Assembly (NCBI RefSeq): GCF_026230195.1
Contig: NZ_CP036501.1
Location: 1,736,001-1,800,000 of the forward strand
Length of the DNA: 64,000 nucleotides
Source of the DNA: Candidatus Paraluminiphilus aquimaris
Lineage (GTDB): Bacteria > Pseudomonadota > Gammaproteobacteria > Pseudomonadales > Halieaceae
Reading direction: 5' to 3'
In this document: piece by piece, positions 51,853-60,569 of the stretch
How positions within the stretch are numbered: position 1 is the stretch's first letter
Layout: every line of letters starts with the position of its first letter
Made by a program: the position numbers and the translations under genes
The notes under the pieces: model-generated
Databases searched by the model: none
Told to the model about the DNA's origin: nothing
Seen by the model: the letters and a program-made list of their open reading frames with translations, nothing else

Positions 51853-52332
51853 ATGGATATCATTGAATCAGGACGCGTGGTTGCGATTGAGGAGAGCGGC
51901 GTTTGGGTCGAGACGATTCGCAGCTCCGCTTGTGGGTCGTGTGCGGCAAGGTCTGGTTGCGGGCACAGAACGCTTGCCGGGATGCTTACGGGCGATAAAG
52001 GCCTTGTAAGGGCAAGGAATTCGGAACGGCTGCAGGCCGCTTTGTGTTCAATCAATGACAGGGTTGAAATTTCGATCCGTGGATCCACATTAACGAAAAG
52101 CGCGTTAACCTTGTACGGTGGTCCGCTCGGGTTGGGCTTAGCGTTGGCAATGTCACAGGCTGATCGCAGCGATCTTTACGTGGCAGGTGCTTTTTTTGTT
52201 GGGCTCGCTGTGGGTTTTATATGCCTTCGTTGGATGGATGCGCGCGGTCTACTTGGAAATACTGAGCCGGTATTAGAACGGCTAGTAGAGACCGCCGTAC
52301 AGCCCGTTATGGTCGTCGATCCAACGCAGTAA
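51853..52332 (+). CDS. rseC: SoxR-reducing system / sigma-E operon protein RseC
   Basis: The 159-residue protein has an N-terminal cytosolic part with a Cys cluster (SSACGSCAARSGCGHRTL) typical of RseC, then two membrane helices (GGPLGLGLALAMSQADRSDL and YVAGAFFVGLAVGFICLRWM). In E. coli RseC is linked to SoxR reduction and to sigma-E control, with a modest effect. It follows rseB by 2 bp and completes rpoE-rseABC. Confidence 0.9.
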   Translation: MDIIESGRVVAIEESGVWVETIRSSACGSCAARSGCGHRTLAGMLTGDKGLVRARNSERLQAALCSINDRVEISIRGSTLTKSALTLYGGPLGLGLALAMSQADRSDLYVAGAFFVGLAVGFICLRWMDARGLLGNTEPVLERLVETAVQPVMVVDPTQ

Positions 52333-52382
52333 CTCGTTGGGTAAGAAAAAAGCACGGGTTAACTAATTCTCGGAGTTTTCAT

Positions 52383-53780
52383 ATGTTGTTAAGAGCCATT
52401 TTGTGTTCTTTGTGTCTCTCTTTAAGTCCTCTCACCATGGCGTCGCTGCCAGATTTCACAGGTATCGTTGAGGATTCCTCGCCAGCCGTTGTCAAAGTTG
52501 TGGCAGAGGCGAGAGCGCCGGCCTCAAATAGCTCAGATCAAATGGAGCAGTTTGAGGAGTTAGACCAACTACCCGAGGCGTTAAAGCGATTTTTTCAAAA
52601 CCGAAATCCGCCCGCACCCCGAGGCGGCTCCGGGTCGGGGTTCATAATCTCCGCTGATGGGTACATCGTGACCAACCACCACGTCGTCGATGGTGCGGAC
52701 CGCGTCATAGTGAGACTTTCAGATCGCCGAGAGTACGATGCGGTGGTCGTTGGGACGGATCAGCGGTCGGACTTGGCATTATTGCGGGTCGATGCGAAAA
52801 AGCTGCCCTATGTGAAGTTGGGAAAATCGGGTGATCTCAAGGTCGGACAGTGGGTGTTGGCCATAGGGTCTCCGTTTGGATTGGATTATTCAGTCACGGC
52901 TGGCATCGTAAGCGCTAAAGGGCGCAGCCTCCCTACCGAGCGTGGCGAAAACTACGTACCCTTTATTCAAACCGACGTCGCGATTAATCCCGGCAATTCG
53001 GGTGGTCCATTGTTTAATCTAGACGGCGAAGTCGTGGGTGTTAACTCCCAGATCTTTACGCGCTCAGGCGGCTCGATTGGCTTGAGTTTTGCCATTCCAT
53101 CTAAAGTCGTCAGAAACATTGTTGAGCAATTACGCGAAAATGGAGCGGTGGTTCGTGGCTGGCTGGGCGTCAGTATTCAGAATGTGGATCGTACACTTGC
53201 TGAGTCCTTTGATTTGGATCGTCCACGAGGCGCTTTAGTGGCTCAAGTGGGCGAGGGGTCACCGGCTGAGCGAGCAGGTATTCAGTCGGGTGACATCATT
53301 GTCGAAGTGGACGGCGAGTCAATAGAGGTGTCCGCGGATCTCCCGCATGTAATAGGCTTAATTTCCCCTGGATCAACGGTTTCCATGACGCTTATTCGCG
53401 AGGGTGACGCCGAGACGATTTCGGTGGAAATCGGTGCGCTGGAGGCTGACCAGACGCCGCGTGTCGTCGCGAGTGTATCGGAACCCGGTGTCTTGAAGGC
53501 GCTGGGGATGAGCGTCAGAGACCTTGATCGTGAGAGCGAGGCAGAAGGTGAGTTGCGCGGTGGCGTGGTCGTTATGGAGGTTGCGATCAATTCTGCCGCG
53601 TATGAAGCCGGTGTCAGAGAGGGGGACGTGATCACACGCTTTGGTCGAAAAGCGATTAGTCGCTTGGCCGATATGGAGGTTGCGCTGGATGGAATTGAGT
53701 CGGGTGACTCCGTGTCGCTGAGACTCATTCGCCAAGGTGCGCCTTTGTTCATTGGTATCAAAGTACCGGAAAATGACTGA
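52383..53780 (+). CDS. Periplasmic serine protease DegP/MucD
   Basis: The 465-residue HtrA-family protein has a signal peptide, a trypsin-like domain with His 100 (VTNHHVVDG), Asp 130 (RSDLALLRVD) and Ser 206 (NPGNSGGPL), and two PDZ domains (about 260-350 and 380-460). It degrades misfolded periplasmic proteins, matching MucD of Pseudomonas. It is the fifth gene after rpoE, giving RpoE its protease effector in one operon. The gap to lepA carries a GC-rich hairpin. Confidence 0.93.
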   Translation: MLLRAILCSLCLSLSPLTMASLPDFTGIVEDSSPAVVKVVAEARAPASNSSDQMEQFEELDQLPEALKRFFQNRNPPAPRGGSGSGFIISADGYIVTNHHVVDGADRVIVRLSDRREYDAVVVGTDQRSDLALLRVDAKKLPYVKLGKSGDLKVGQWVLAIGSPFGLDYSVTAGIVSAKGRSLPTERGENYVPFIQTDVAINPGNSGGPLFNLDGEVVGVNSQIFTRSGGSIGLSFAIPSKVVRNIVEQLRENGAVVRGWLGVSIQNVDRTLAESFDLDRPRGALVAQVGEGSPAERAGIQSGDIIVEVDGESIEVSADLPHVIGLISPGSTVSMTLIREGDAETISVEIGALEADQTPRVVASVSEPGVLKALGMSVRDLDRESEAEGELRGGVVVMEVAINSAAYEAGVREGDVITRFGRKAISRLADMEVALDGIESGDSVSLRLIRQGAPLFIGIKVPEND

Positions 53781-53828
53781 CGCCTAAGTGGGCATCGGAC
53801 TCGCGCCTGCGCTAAACTGCGCGCGCTC

Positions 53829-53848
53829 GGGGCGCGGTTCAGCGCCCC
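53829..53848 (+). terminator. GC-rich stem-loop between degP and lepA
   Basis: GGGGCGC (53829-53835) and GCGCCCC (53842-53848) form a perfect 7-bp stem with a 6-nt loop, about 20 bp before lepA. The run after it is CATTATT rather than T's, so it may attenuate rather than terminate transcription between stress and housekeeping genes. Confidence 0.5.
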
Positions 53849-53869
53849 CATTATTCAAAGGGAGTTAGC

Positions 53870-55666
53870 GTGACCGAATTGAGTCACATTCGAAATTTTT
53901 CCATCATCGCGCATATCGATCATGGCAAGTCGACGCTCGCGGATCGCTTCATACAACACTGTGGGGGCTTATCTGACCGAGAAATGGAGGCGCAGGTTCT
54001 TGACTCCATGGATCTAGAGAGAGAGCGCGGTATTACCATTAAAGCGCAGAGCGTTACTCTCAATTACACCGCCCGGTCAGGCGAGGTCTATCAGCTCAAT
54101 TTCATCGATACGCCCGGACACGTTGATTTTTCGTATGAAGTTTCTCGATCGCTTGCCGCCTGTGAGGGGGCGCTGCTCGTTGTGGACGCAGGGCAGGGGG
54201 TCGAGGCGCAGTCCGTGGCTAACTGTTATACGGCCATCGAGCAAGGCTTGGAGGTGCTCCCTATCCTGAACAAGATGGATCTGCCGCAAGCGGAGCCAGA
54301 ACGTGTTCAAAATGAAATCGAAGAGATTATTGGGATTGAGGCCAGCGAGGCAGTTCCTGTCAGCGCGAAAACGGGCCTTGGTATCGAAGATGCTCTGGAG
54401 TATCTCGTTGAGAATATCTCAGCACCCGAAGGGGACAGAGAAAAGCCGCTGCAAGCATTAATCATAGACTCCTGGTTTGACAATTATCTCGGTGTCGTCT
54501 CACTTGTACGTGTAAAAGAAGGACGGCTCAAGAAGCGCGACAAGTTTATGGTGAAGTCCACCAAGAAGGTGCATCAAGCCGACATGGTAGGCGTGTTCAC
54601 ACCGCGGCGTACCGTCACTGATCAACTTCAAGCGGGTGAGGTTGGATTCATTGTCGCCGGTATCAAAGATATTAAGGGCGCCCCTGTCGGCGATACGCTC
54701 ATTGCGTCTAATGCGCCAGATACTCAGGCTTTACCGGGTTTTCAAGAAGTAAAACCGCAGGTTTATGCGGGTATTTTTACGATCAATGCGGACGATTACG
54801 AAGACTTTCGTGACGCATTAGGCAAGCTTACACTGAACGACGCATCGTTGTTTTATGAGCCCGAGACTTCCGACGCACTTGGCTTTGGGTTCCGCTGTGG
54901 ATTTCTTGGCATGCTGCACATGGAAATCATTCAGGAACGGTTGGAGCGAGAGTACGGTCTGGACCTCATCACAACCGCACCGACCGTTATTTACGAGGTC
55001 GTGAAAAAGTCGGGCGATGTCGTGAATGTTGATAATCCATCCAAACTTCCGGATTTAGGTGATATCGAAAGCATGCGAGAACCCATCGCGCGCTGTACGA
55101 TACTGACGCCCCAAGACTACCTCGGTGCCGTCATTACGCTCTGCGTCGAAAAGCGTGGTGCGCAAGTAGACCTTCAATTCTTGGGGCAACAGGTCCAAGT
55201 TATCTACGACGTACCCATGGCCGAGGTTGTCCTCGACTTTTTTGACCGGCTAAAGTCGGTAAGTCGCGGTTATGCATCGCTTGATTACGGTTTTGAGCGC
55301 TTTGAAACTGCCCCGTTGAGTAAGTTAGATGTCCTCATTAATGGCGACCGAGTCGATGCTTTGTCCGTAATCGTGCATCGCGATTACATCCAAAGTCGTG
55401 GTCGCGTTCTGACAGAGAAGATGAAAGAGCTTATTCCTCGTCAGATGTTCGACGTTGCCATTCAGGCCGCTGTCGGAGGGAAAATCGTAGCGCGTCAGAC
55501 GGTTAAGGCATTGCGTAAGAACGTTACTGCGAAATGCTACGGCGGCGATGTCACGCGGAAAAAGAAGCTCTTAGAGAAACAAAAAGCGGGCAAGAAGCGA
55601 ATGAAGCAGGTCGGAAATGTCGAAATTCCTCAATCAGCGTTCCTTGCAGTGCTTCAGGTAGACTAG
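53870..55666 (+). CDS. lepA: Translation elongation factor 4 (LepA)
   Basis: The 598-residue GTPase has G1 AHIDHGKST (about 14-22), the switch region [15 protein letters not shown]3 DTPGHVDF, G4 NKMDLP and SAKTG. The C-terminal LepA-specific domain ([37 protein letters not shown]) is complete. EF4 binds ribosomes and affects initiation and back-translocation. GTG start with AAGGGAG upstream. It lies before lepB as in E. coli. Confidence 0.97.
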   Translation: MTELSHIRNFSIIAHIDHGKSTLADRFIQHCGGLSDREMEAQVLDSMDLERERGITIKAQSVTLNYTARSGEVYQLNFIDTPGHVDFSYEVSRSLAACEGALLVVDAGQGVEAQSVANCYTAIEQGLEVLPILNKMDLPQAEPERVQNEIEEIIGIEASEAVPVSAKTGLGIEDALEYLVENISAPEGDREKPLQALIIDSWFDNYLGVVSLVRVKEGRLKKRDKFMVKSTKKVHQADMVGVFTPRRTVTDQLQAGEVGFIVAGIKDIKGAPVGDTLIASNAPDTQALPGFQEVKPQVYAGIFTINADDYEDFRDALGKLTLNDASLFYEPETSDALGFGFRCGFLGMLHMEIIQERLEREYGLDLITTAPTVIYEVVKKSGDVVNVDNPSKLPDLGDIESMREPIARCTILTPQDYLGAVITLCVEKRGAQVDLQFLGQQVQVIYDVPMAEVVLDFFDRLKSVSRGYASLDYGFERFETAPLSKLDVLINGDRVDALSVIVHRDYIQSRGRVLTEKMKELIPRQMFDVAIQAAVGGKIVARQTVKALRKNVTAKCYGGDVTRKKKLLEKQKAGKKRMKQVGNVEIPQSAFLAVLQVD

Positions 55667-55691
55667 AAGCCAATTAGAGAGGGCCCAGCTT

Positions 55692-56531
55692 TTGAATATA
55701 GACCTACCCCTTATTTTAACGATCGTCGTTGGGGTGAGCGGCAGTATCTGGTTGCTTGACGCACTGTTTTTGGCGCGCCCGCGCGCGGCTCGCTTAGCGG
55801 TGCTACAACAGCAGTTCCCAAAATGGAACGACCCCGAGTCAGCGGATGCGAAACTATTCATCGAATCGGCTGTAGGGGAGGCGAGTGAACCTTTGGTAGT
55901 GGAATACGCCAAGTCATTCTTTCCCTTACTGGCCTTTGTTCTCGTGCTTCGCTCCTTTTTATACGAGCCCTTCCAAATTCCCTCATCCTCAATGGTCCCA
56001 ACGCTCCAAGTGGGGGATTACATTCTGGTCAATAAATACAATTACGGCTTGAGGTTACCGGTGACACGAACCAAGGTTTGGGATGTTTCGAGTCCAGACC
56101 GAGGTGACGTCATGGTGTTTTATCCGCCGCATGCCAATGAGACGTATTACATAAAACGCGTGATAGGCATTCCTGGGGATCGCATTCAGTACCGCAATAA
56201 GCAGCTCACGGTGAACGGCAAACTCGTTCCAAGGGAGTGGTTGGCTGAGATTCCGGGCACGCGTCGACTGCAAATCGGACTTGAGCAACCAAGAGACGAC
56301 AAGTCTCACTTGGTTCAGGTGGATCTCTCGCGACCCATTCGAGATTTCAGTGTGGTCGTAAGGCCCGGGCACTACTTTATGATGGGTGATAACAGGGATA
56401 ATAGCCTGGACAGCCGTGTTTGGGGCCAGGTTCCTGAGCGAGATATCGTTGGTCAGGCTGTGGCGATATGGATGCATTGGGAGTCGATCTTCAGTATCCC
56501 AAGTTTTGATAGGGTAGGCGGCCTCAATTGA
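55692..56531 (+). CDS. lepB: Signal peptidase I (LepB)
   Basis: The 279-residue protein has an N-terminal membrane segment (ILTIVVGVSGSIWLLDALFL), a second near 75-92, and the type I signal peptidase box PFQIPSSSMVPTL with catalytic Ser 100 and the Lys in TYYIKRVIGIPGD (Lys 155). The MMGDNRDNSLDSRVWG box is present. It removes signal peptides on the outer face of the inner membrane. TTG start with GAGAGGG upstream; the first internal Met is at residue 101, so no ATG is possible. Confidence 0.96.
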   Translation: MNIDLPLILTIVVGVSGSIWLLDALFLARPRAARLAVLQQQFPKWNDPESADAKLFIESAVGEASEPLVVEYAKSFFPLLAFVLVLRSFLYEPFQIPSSSMVPTLQVGDYILVNKYNYGLRLPVTRTKVWDVSSPDRGDVMVFYPPHANETYYIKRVIGIPGDRIQYRNKQLTVNGKLVPREWLAEIPGTRRLQIGLEQPRDDKSHLVQVDLSRPIRDFSVVVRPGHYFMMGDNRDNSLDSRVWGQVPERDIVGQAVAIWMHWESIFSIPSFDRVGGLN

Positions 56532-56911
56532 ATAAGTCTTGGACTGCAACGCGTCAGAACCAGTCTGGGGCGTCCACCGTTCAACTGCTCTGTTACGCGC
56601 TGTCGGGCTGGCTCGTCCTTACCGTGCTCTTAAGGTTAACGCCCATTTATTTAGAGCACAGAGTCATTGTGTCGGTTTTAGAGACGATAGTTCAGGAATA
56701 CGATCCAGCGGACGATACCTCCTTGCAGCTTCGTAAAAAACTCAACAATGCGTGGTCTCTTAACTCAGTCGATCAAGTGGACGCATCCGAAGTGAAAATC
56801 AGGCGCCGCAGAGCTCAGCTTACCCTCCAGCTCGAGTACGAGGTTGATTTTCCCCTTGTGGGGGGCGTTCGCGGTGTGTGGTCGTTTGAAGAGAGATTAA
56901 CGACGCCGTGA
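56528..56911 (+). CDS. DUF4845 family membrane protein between lepB and rnc
   Basis: The 127-residue protein belongs to the DUF4845 group found between lepB and rnc in many Gammaproteobacteria. A hydrophobic segment (LLCYALSGWLVLTVLLRLT, about 15-35) anchors it; the rest is soluble and probably periplasmic. The role is unknown. TTG start overlaps the lepB stop (TTGA), and no Met occurs in the product after the start. It precedes rnc by about 20 bp. Confidence 0.85.
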   Translation: MNKSWTATRQNQSGASTVQLLCYALSGWLVLTVLLRLTPIYLEHRVIVSVLETIVQEYDPADDTSLQLRKKLNNAWSLNSVDQVDASEVKIRRRRAQLTLQLEYEVDFPLVGGVRGVWSFEERLTTP

Positions 56912-56930
56912 TCGTTTTCGGAGAGACGCC

Positions 56931-57620
56931 TTGCCGACACTGACACTCAAACCTAAATTGGCGAACCTCGAGCGGCGCATCGGTTATCAGTTCGAGGATC
57001 CTGCACTTTTATTGCAAGCACTAACCCATCGAAGTTTTGGTGCCACGAATAATGAGCGCTTGGAGTTCATTGGCGATGGTTTGGTTAATGCGGTGGTCGC
57101 GATGCTGTTGTTTTCGGCGCACCCGTCGCTGGATGAGGGTAGTCTGAGTCGGCTGCGTTCAAAACTCGTTTCCAAGGACGGTCTCGCTGTCATTGCAAAG
57201 CGCTTTGATCTTGGGTCACTGCTTCAGCTGGGCACCGGTGAGCGTAAAAGTGGTGGGCGGCACCGAGACAGTATTTTAGCGGACGCCGTAGAGGCCATAG
57301 CCGGCGCTATTTTGGTGGAGACGGATTTCGGACGAGCAAGTGCAATCGTCTCACAGTGGTTTGTAGAGGGTGTTGCCAGCCTTGACACTACCTCGACCCG
57401 TGACGCTAAGACGTTATTGCAAGAGTGGCTGCAGGGAAAGGGTTATGCCTTACCTCAGTATACGGTCGTATCCGTTACCGGAGAGGACCACAATCAACAG
57501 TTTGAAGTATCGTGCCACAGCGACGTAGGTGACCTTGTAACGTATGGGCGTGCGTCCAGCCGCAAAAAAGCTGAGCAGGCGGCAGCGCACGACCTTTTGG
57601 AGATTCTGATTAATGAATAA
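56931..57620 (+). CDS. rnc: Ribonuclease III
   Basis: The 229-residue protein has the RNase III box NERLEFIGDGLVN (catalytic Glu 42, Asp 49), the second metal site DAVEAIAGA (Asp 118, Glu 121), and a C-terminal double-stranded RNA-binding domain (TLLQEWLQGKGYALPQYTV, GRASSRKKAEQAAAHDLL). It cuts double-stranded RNA and starts rRNA maturation. The signature reads FIGDG where most relatives have FLGDS. TTG start with GGAGAG upstream; era begins 8 bp before the stop. Confidence 0.95.
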   Translation: MPTLTLKPKLANLERRIGYQFEDPALLLQALTHRSFGATNNERLEFIGDGLVNAVVAMLLFSAHPSLDEGSLSRLRSKLVSKDGLAVIAKRFDLGSLLQLGTGERKSGGRHRDSILADAVEAIAGAILVETDFGRASAIVSQWFVEGVASLDTTSTRDAKTLLQEWLQGKGYALPQYTVVSVTGEDHNQQFEVSCHSDVGDLVTYGRASSRKKAEQAAAHDLLEILINE

Positions 57621-58521
57621 TGAGTCCGCCACCCGTTGCGGTTTAGTGGCTTTGGTTGGCCGACCCAATGTTGGGAAGTCGACATTGCTTAATTTCCTGC
57701 TGGAACAGAAATTGAGCATCACTTCACGTAAACCACAGACAACCCGTCAGCAGGTCTTAGGTGTCAAGACTGTAGACAGTGATCAGATGATTTTCGTCGA
57801 TACACCAGGACTACATCGCAACGAGCCCAAGGCCATTAATAAGGCTATGAACCGCTCGGCAACTTCGGCTATGTCGGATGTGGATCTGGTGCTTTTTCTG
57901 ATCGATCGAGCGAAATGGACTGAGGAAGATAGCTGGATTTTGGAGAAAATCGAGTCAGCGAGCGCACCTGTCGCGCTGGTCATCAACAAAATGGATTTGC
58001 TGGATGACCCGAACAGTTTGTTGCCAGAACTCGAGACGCTTCAAGCGCGGAGCAATTTTGCAGGCGTATTTCCGGTGTCAGCTCTGAGGCAAAAGAATCT
58101 GGATGTGTTGGAGTCTTTCGTTCGAGAGCAGCTCCCCGAGGGACATCACCTGTTTCCTGAGGGACAAATCACAAATCGCACCGAACGTTTCCTCGCCGCT
58201 GAACTTATTCGTGAGAAAATAATCCGGCAACTCTGCGACGAACTACCTCATACCTCCGCTGTTGAAATTGAGGGATTTCAGAGCGACGACCGCGGCGTGT
58301 TGCACATCAGCGCTATTATTTTTGTTGAGCGTGACGGGCAGAAGCGTATTGTCATTGGTACTGGTGGTGCGAGGCTTAGATCAATTGGTACTGAAGCGCG
58401 GCGTGACATGGAAAAGGCGTTCGACAACAAGGTCATGCTCAAGCTTTGGGTGAAAGTAAAGTCTGGTTGGTCTGATGATATTCGTGCGCTGCGAAGTTTG
58501 GGATTAGAAGGTGATACGTGA
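57613..58521 (+). CDS. era: GTPase Era
   Basis: The 302-residue protein has the Era GTPase domain (P-loop GRPNVGKST, about 16-24; G2/G3 KPQTTRQQ and DTPGLH; NKMD) and the C-terminal KH domain (FVERDGQKRIVIGTGGARLR). Era binds 16S rRNA during 30S maturation. ATG 57613 lies inside the 3' end of rnc, so the two are coupled as in E. coli. Confidence 0.96.
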   Translation: MNNESATRCGLVALVGRPNVGKSTLLNFLLEQKLSITSRKPQTTRQQVLGVKTVDSDQMIFVDTPGLHRNEPKAINKAMNRSATSAMSDVDLVLFLIDRAKWTEEDSWILEKIESASAPVALVINKMDLLDDPNSLLPELETLQARSNFAGVFPVSALRQKNLDVLESFVREQLPEGHHLFPEGQITNRTERFLAAELIREKIIRQLCDELPHTSAVEIEGFQSDDRGVLHISAIIFVERDGQKRIVIGTGGARLRSIGTEARRDMEKAFDNKVMLKLWVKVKSGWSDDIRALRSLGLEGDT

Positions 58522-59261
58522 AAACCTCCGTTCAACCGGCTTGGGTACTAGGACGAAGAGCCTACCGCGACTCAAGCCTGTTAGTTGAATTGCTGACGGC
58601 GGACAGCGGTCGCGCCTCAGTCGTAGTAAAGGGCGCACATCGAAAGCAGCGCGGCGGGTCGTTTGCGAGCTTAATGCAGCCCTTTTGCCCGATCCTTGTG
58701 GCGCTCGGTGGACAGTCCGAATTGAAATACCTCTCATCTGCTGAGACAGCCGGTGTGGCGATTTCACTGCCGGGAGAGCGGCTTTTTTCAGGCTTGTATA
58801 TGAATGAGTTGCTAGTCCGCTTACTCCCCAAGTGGGACTCGGTACCCCAATTGTTTGCGAGTTACGGCGCGTCATTAGTTGAACTTGGCGAAAGGGCGGA
58901 CCTCGATCTCACGCTGCGTCGCTTTGAAATAGCGCTTTTTGAGGAGCTGGGTTATGAAATCCAGTGGGACTCTGATCACAGAGGTCAGCGTTTCAAAGCG
59001 GAGTGTTCGTATCTATTTGTTCCTGACCGAGGGTTTGTTGAGAGCGAGCAAAGTCAATCTGAGGGGCTATTGTCAGGGGCTGAATTAATAAAGCTTAACA
59101 GTTGGTATCGTGAGCGGACTGCGTTGGATGAAGGTGCCCGCAGAGTACTTAAAAAGATGATGCGACAAGCCATCGACTACCGTCTTGACGGTCGGCCCTT
59201 GAAGGTTAGGGAAGCTTTTGGCCAATGGCGTGATCTGAGTCAGCCCAAAGGAGATGAGTAA
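58518..59261 (+). CDS. recO: DNA repair protein RecO
   Basis: The 247-residue protein has the RecO OB-fold N-terminus (SVQPAWVLGRRAYRDSSLLV, SVVVKGAHRKQRGG-like) and the helical domain (YMNELLVRLLPKWDSV, FEIALFEELGYEIQ). It loads RecA onto SSB-coated DNA in RecFOR repair. GTG start overlaps the era stop by 4 bp. Its stop is directly followed by the acpS start; pdxJ, which usually lies between, is absent. Confidence 0.93.
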   Translation: MKTSVQPAWVLGRRAYRDSSLLVELLTADSGRASVVVKGAHRKQRGGSFASLMQPFCPILVALGGQSELKYLSSAETAGVAISLPGERLFSGLYMNELLVRLLPKWDSVPQLFASYGASLVELGERADLDLTLRRFEIALFEELGYEIQWDSDHRGQRFKAECSYLFVPDRGFVESEQSQSEGLLSGAELIKLNSWYRERTALDEGARRVLKKMMRQAIDYRLDGRPLKVREAFGQWRDLSQPKGDE

Positions 59262-59624
59262 GTGCTTGGCATTGGTGTTGATATTGTGAAAATAGCGCGT
59301 GTTGAGCGCGTATTTGAAAAGTTTGGCCCTAAATTTACCCGTAAAATTCTATCGAATAGAGAGATGGGGCAGCACTCGGTGGATGCACGCTTTCTCGCCA
59401 AGCGCTTCGCAGCCAAAGAGGCGATCGTGAAGGCCCTGGGTACTGGGTTTCGTGATGGCGTCACCATGTCCTGTATCAGTATTGAGAAAAACAGCTTAAA
59501 TCAGCCGCAGGTGATATTGGACGGTGCAGCTCAGGCACGTTTGATCAGTATGGGGGGCCGAGATGTGTTGTTGTCGCTTTCGGACGAAGTAGATACCGTC
59601 GTGGCATTTGCCGTTGTACGATAA
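59262..59624 (+). CDS. acpS: Holo-[acyl-carrier-protein] synthase
   Basis: The 120-residue protein has the AcpS motifs MLGIGVDIVKIARVERV (Asp 7) and FLAKRFAAKEAIVKALGTG (Glu 53), for magnesium and CoA. It moves phosphopantetheine onto acyl carrier protein. GTG start with AAGGAG in the recO end. It follows recO without a base between, where pdxJ would be expected. Confidence 0.95.
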   Translation: MLGIGVDIVKIARVERVFEKFGPKFTRKILSNREMGQHSVDARFLAKRFAAKEAIVKALGTGFRDGVTMSCISIEKNSLNQPQVILDGAAQARLISMGGRDVLLSLSDEVDTVVAFAVVR

Positions 59625-59669
59625 TGATAGACCGCCGCCTGTCCGCGTGATTGCTGAGATTTTGAAGAA

Positions 59670-60569
59670 ATGTCGTTTGAAGCTTACCCAACCATAGAGT
59701 CCACGATTGGTCAGACTCCGCTGGTACGTCTTCAGCGGATGATGCGAAATCCAAATAGTGTCGTTTTAGCGAAGCTCGAGGGCAACAATCCTGCGGGCTC
59801 TGTGAAAGATCGACCGGCCATGAACATGATTCGTGAAGCCGAGATGCGCGGCCAGATTAAGCCGGGAGATACCATCATTGAAGCAACGAGTGGCAATACA
59901 GGCATAGCGCTCGCTATGGCGGCCGCAATTCGTGGGTACAAGATGAAATTGATCATGCCGAGTCATATGAGCGCAGAGCGAAAGTGGTCTATGGAAGCTT
60001 ACGGCGCTGAGCTTATCGAAGTGAGTCAGCAGGAAGGCATGGAAGGTGCTCGTGACCTCGCAGCAAACATGGCAACGCGAGGCGAGGGAATTGTGCTCGA
60101 TCAGTTCGCTAACAACGACAACCCCCTTGGACATGTTAGTTCTACAGGTCCCGAAATTTGGGAGCAAACGGACGGACAGGTCACGCACTTTGTTAGTTCA
60201 ATGGGCACAACGGGAACAATTATGGGTGTTTCCGCTTTCTTGAAAAGTAAAAATAGCGACATTGAAATCATTGGTTTACAGCCCATCGAGGGCTCACAGA
60301 TCCCGGGAATTCGGCGTTGGCCTGAGGCGTATCGGCCGGCTATTTTCGATCCGGCAGCTGTCGATCAAGTCATTGATGTTTCGCAGACTCGCGCGGAGGA
60401 AACAATGCGCCGAATGGCGCGCGAGGAGGGTATCTTTGCGGGTGTGTCGTCCGGTGGCTCCATTGCAACGGCGATCGATATTGCCGAAGCGAACGACGGC
60501 GTTACGGTGGTGGCGATTGTCTGCGACCGCGGTGATCGTTATTTGTCTACCGGTGTTTATCAAGGATGA
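59670..60569 (+). CDS. cysM: Cysteine synthase B
   Basis: The 299-residue PLP enzyme has the PLP Lys 46 in NPAGSVKDRPAM, the phosphate loop TSGNTGIALAMA, the substrate loop VSSMGTTGTIMG and a C-terminal GVSSGGSIATAI. CysM forms cysteine from O-acetylserine and sulfide or thiosulfate. The length agrees with CysM rather than CysK. It overlaps mazG by 4 bp; rlmD and relA, which often lie between, are absent. Confidence 0.93.
   Translation: MSFEAYPTIESTIGQTPLVRLQRMMRNPNSVVLAKLEGNNPAGSVKDRPAMNMIREAEMRGQIKPGDTIIEATSGNTGIALAMAAAIRGYKMKLIMPSHMSAERKWSMEAYGAELIEVSQQEGMEGARDLAANMATRGEGIVLDQFANNDNPLGHVSSTGPEIWEQTDGQVTHFVSSMGTTGTIMGVSAFLKSKNSDIEIIGLQPIEGSQIPGIRRWPEAYRPAIFDPAAVDQVIDVSQTRAEETMRRMAREEGIFAGVSSGGSIATAIDIAEANDGVTVVAIVCDRGDRYLSTGVYQG

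Noticed and set aside
53282-53851. 189-codon minus-strand frame opposite degP
   Set aside because: Antisense to the PDZ-coding part; Ser/Thr/Arg-rich and typical of a codon-bias shadow.
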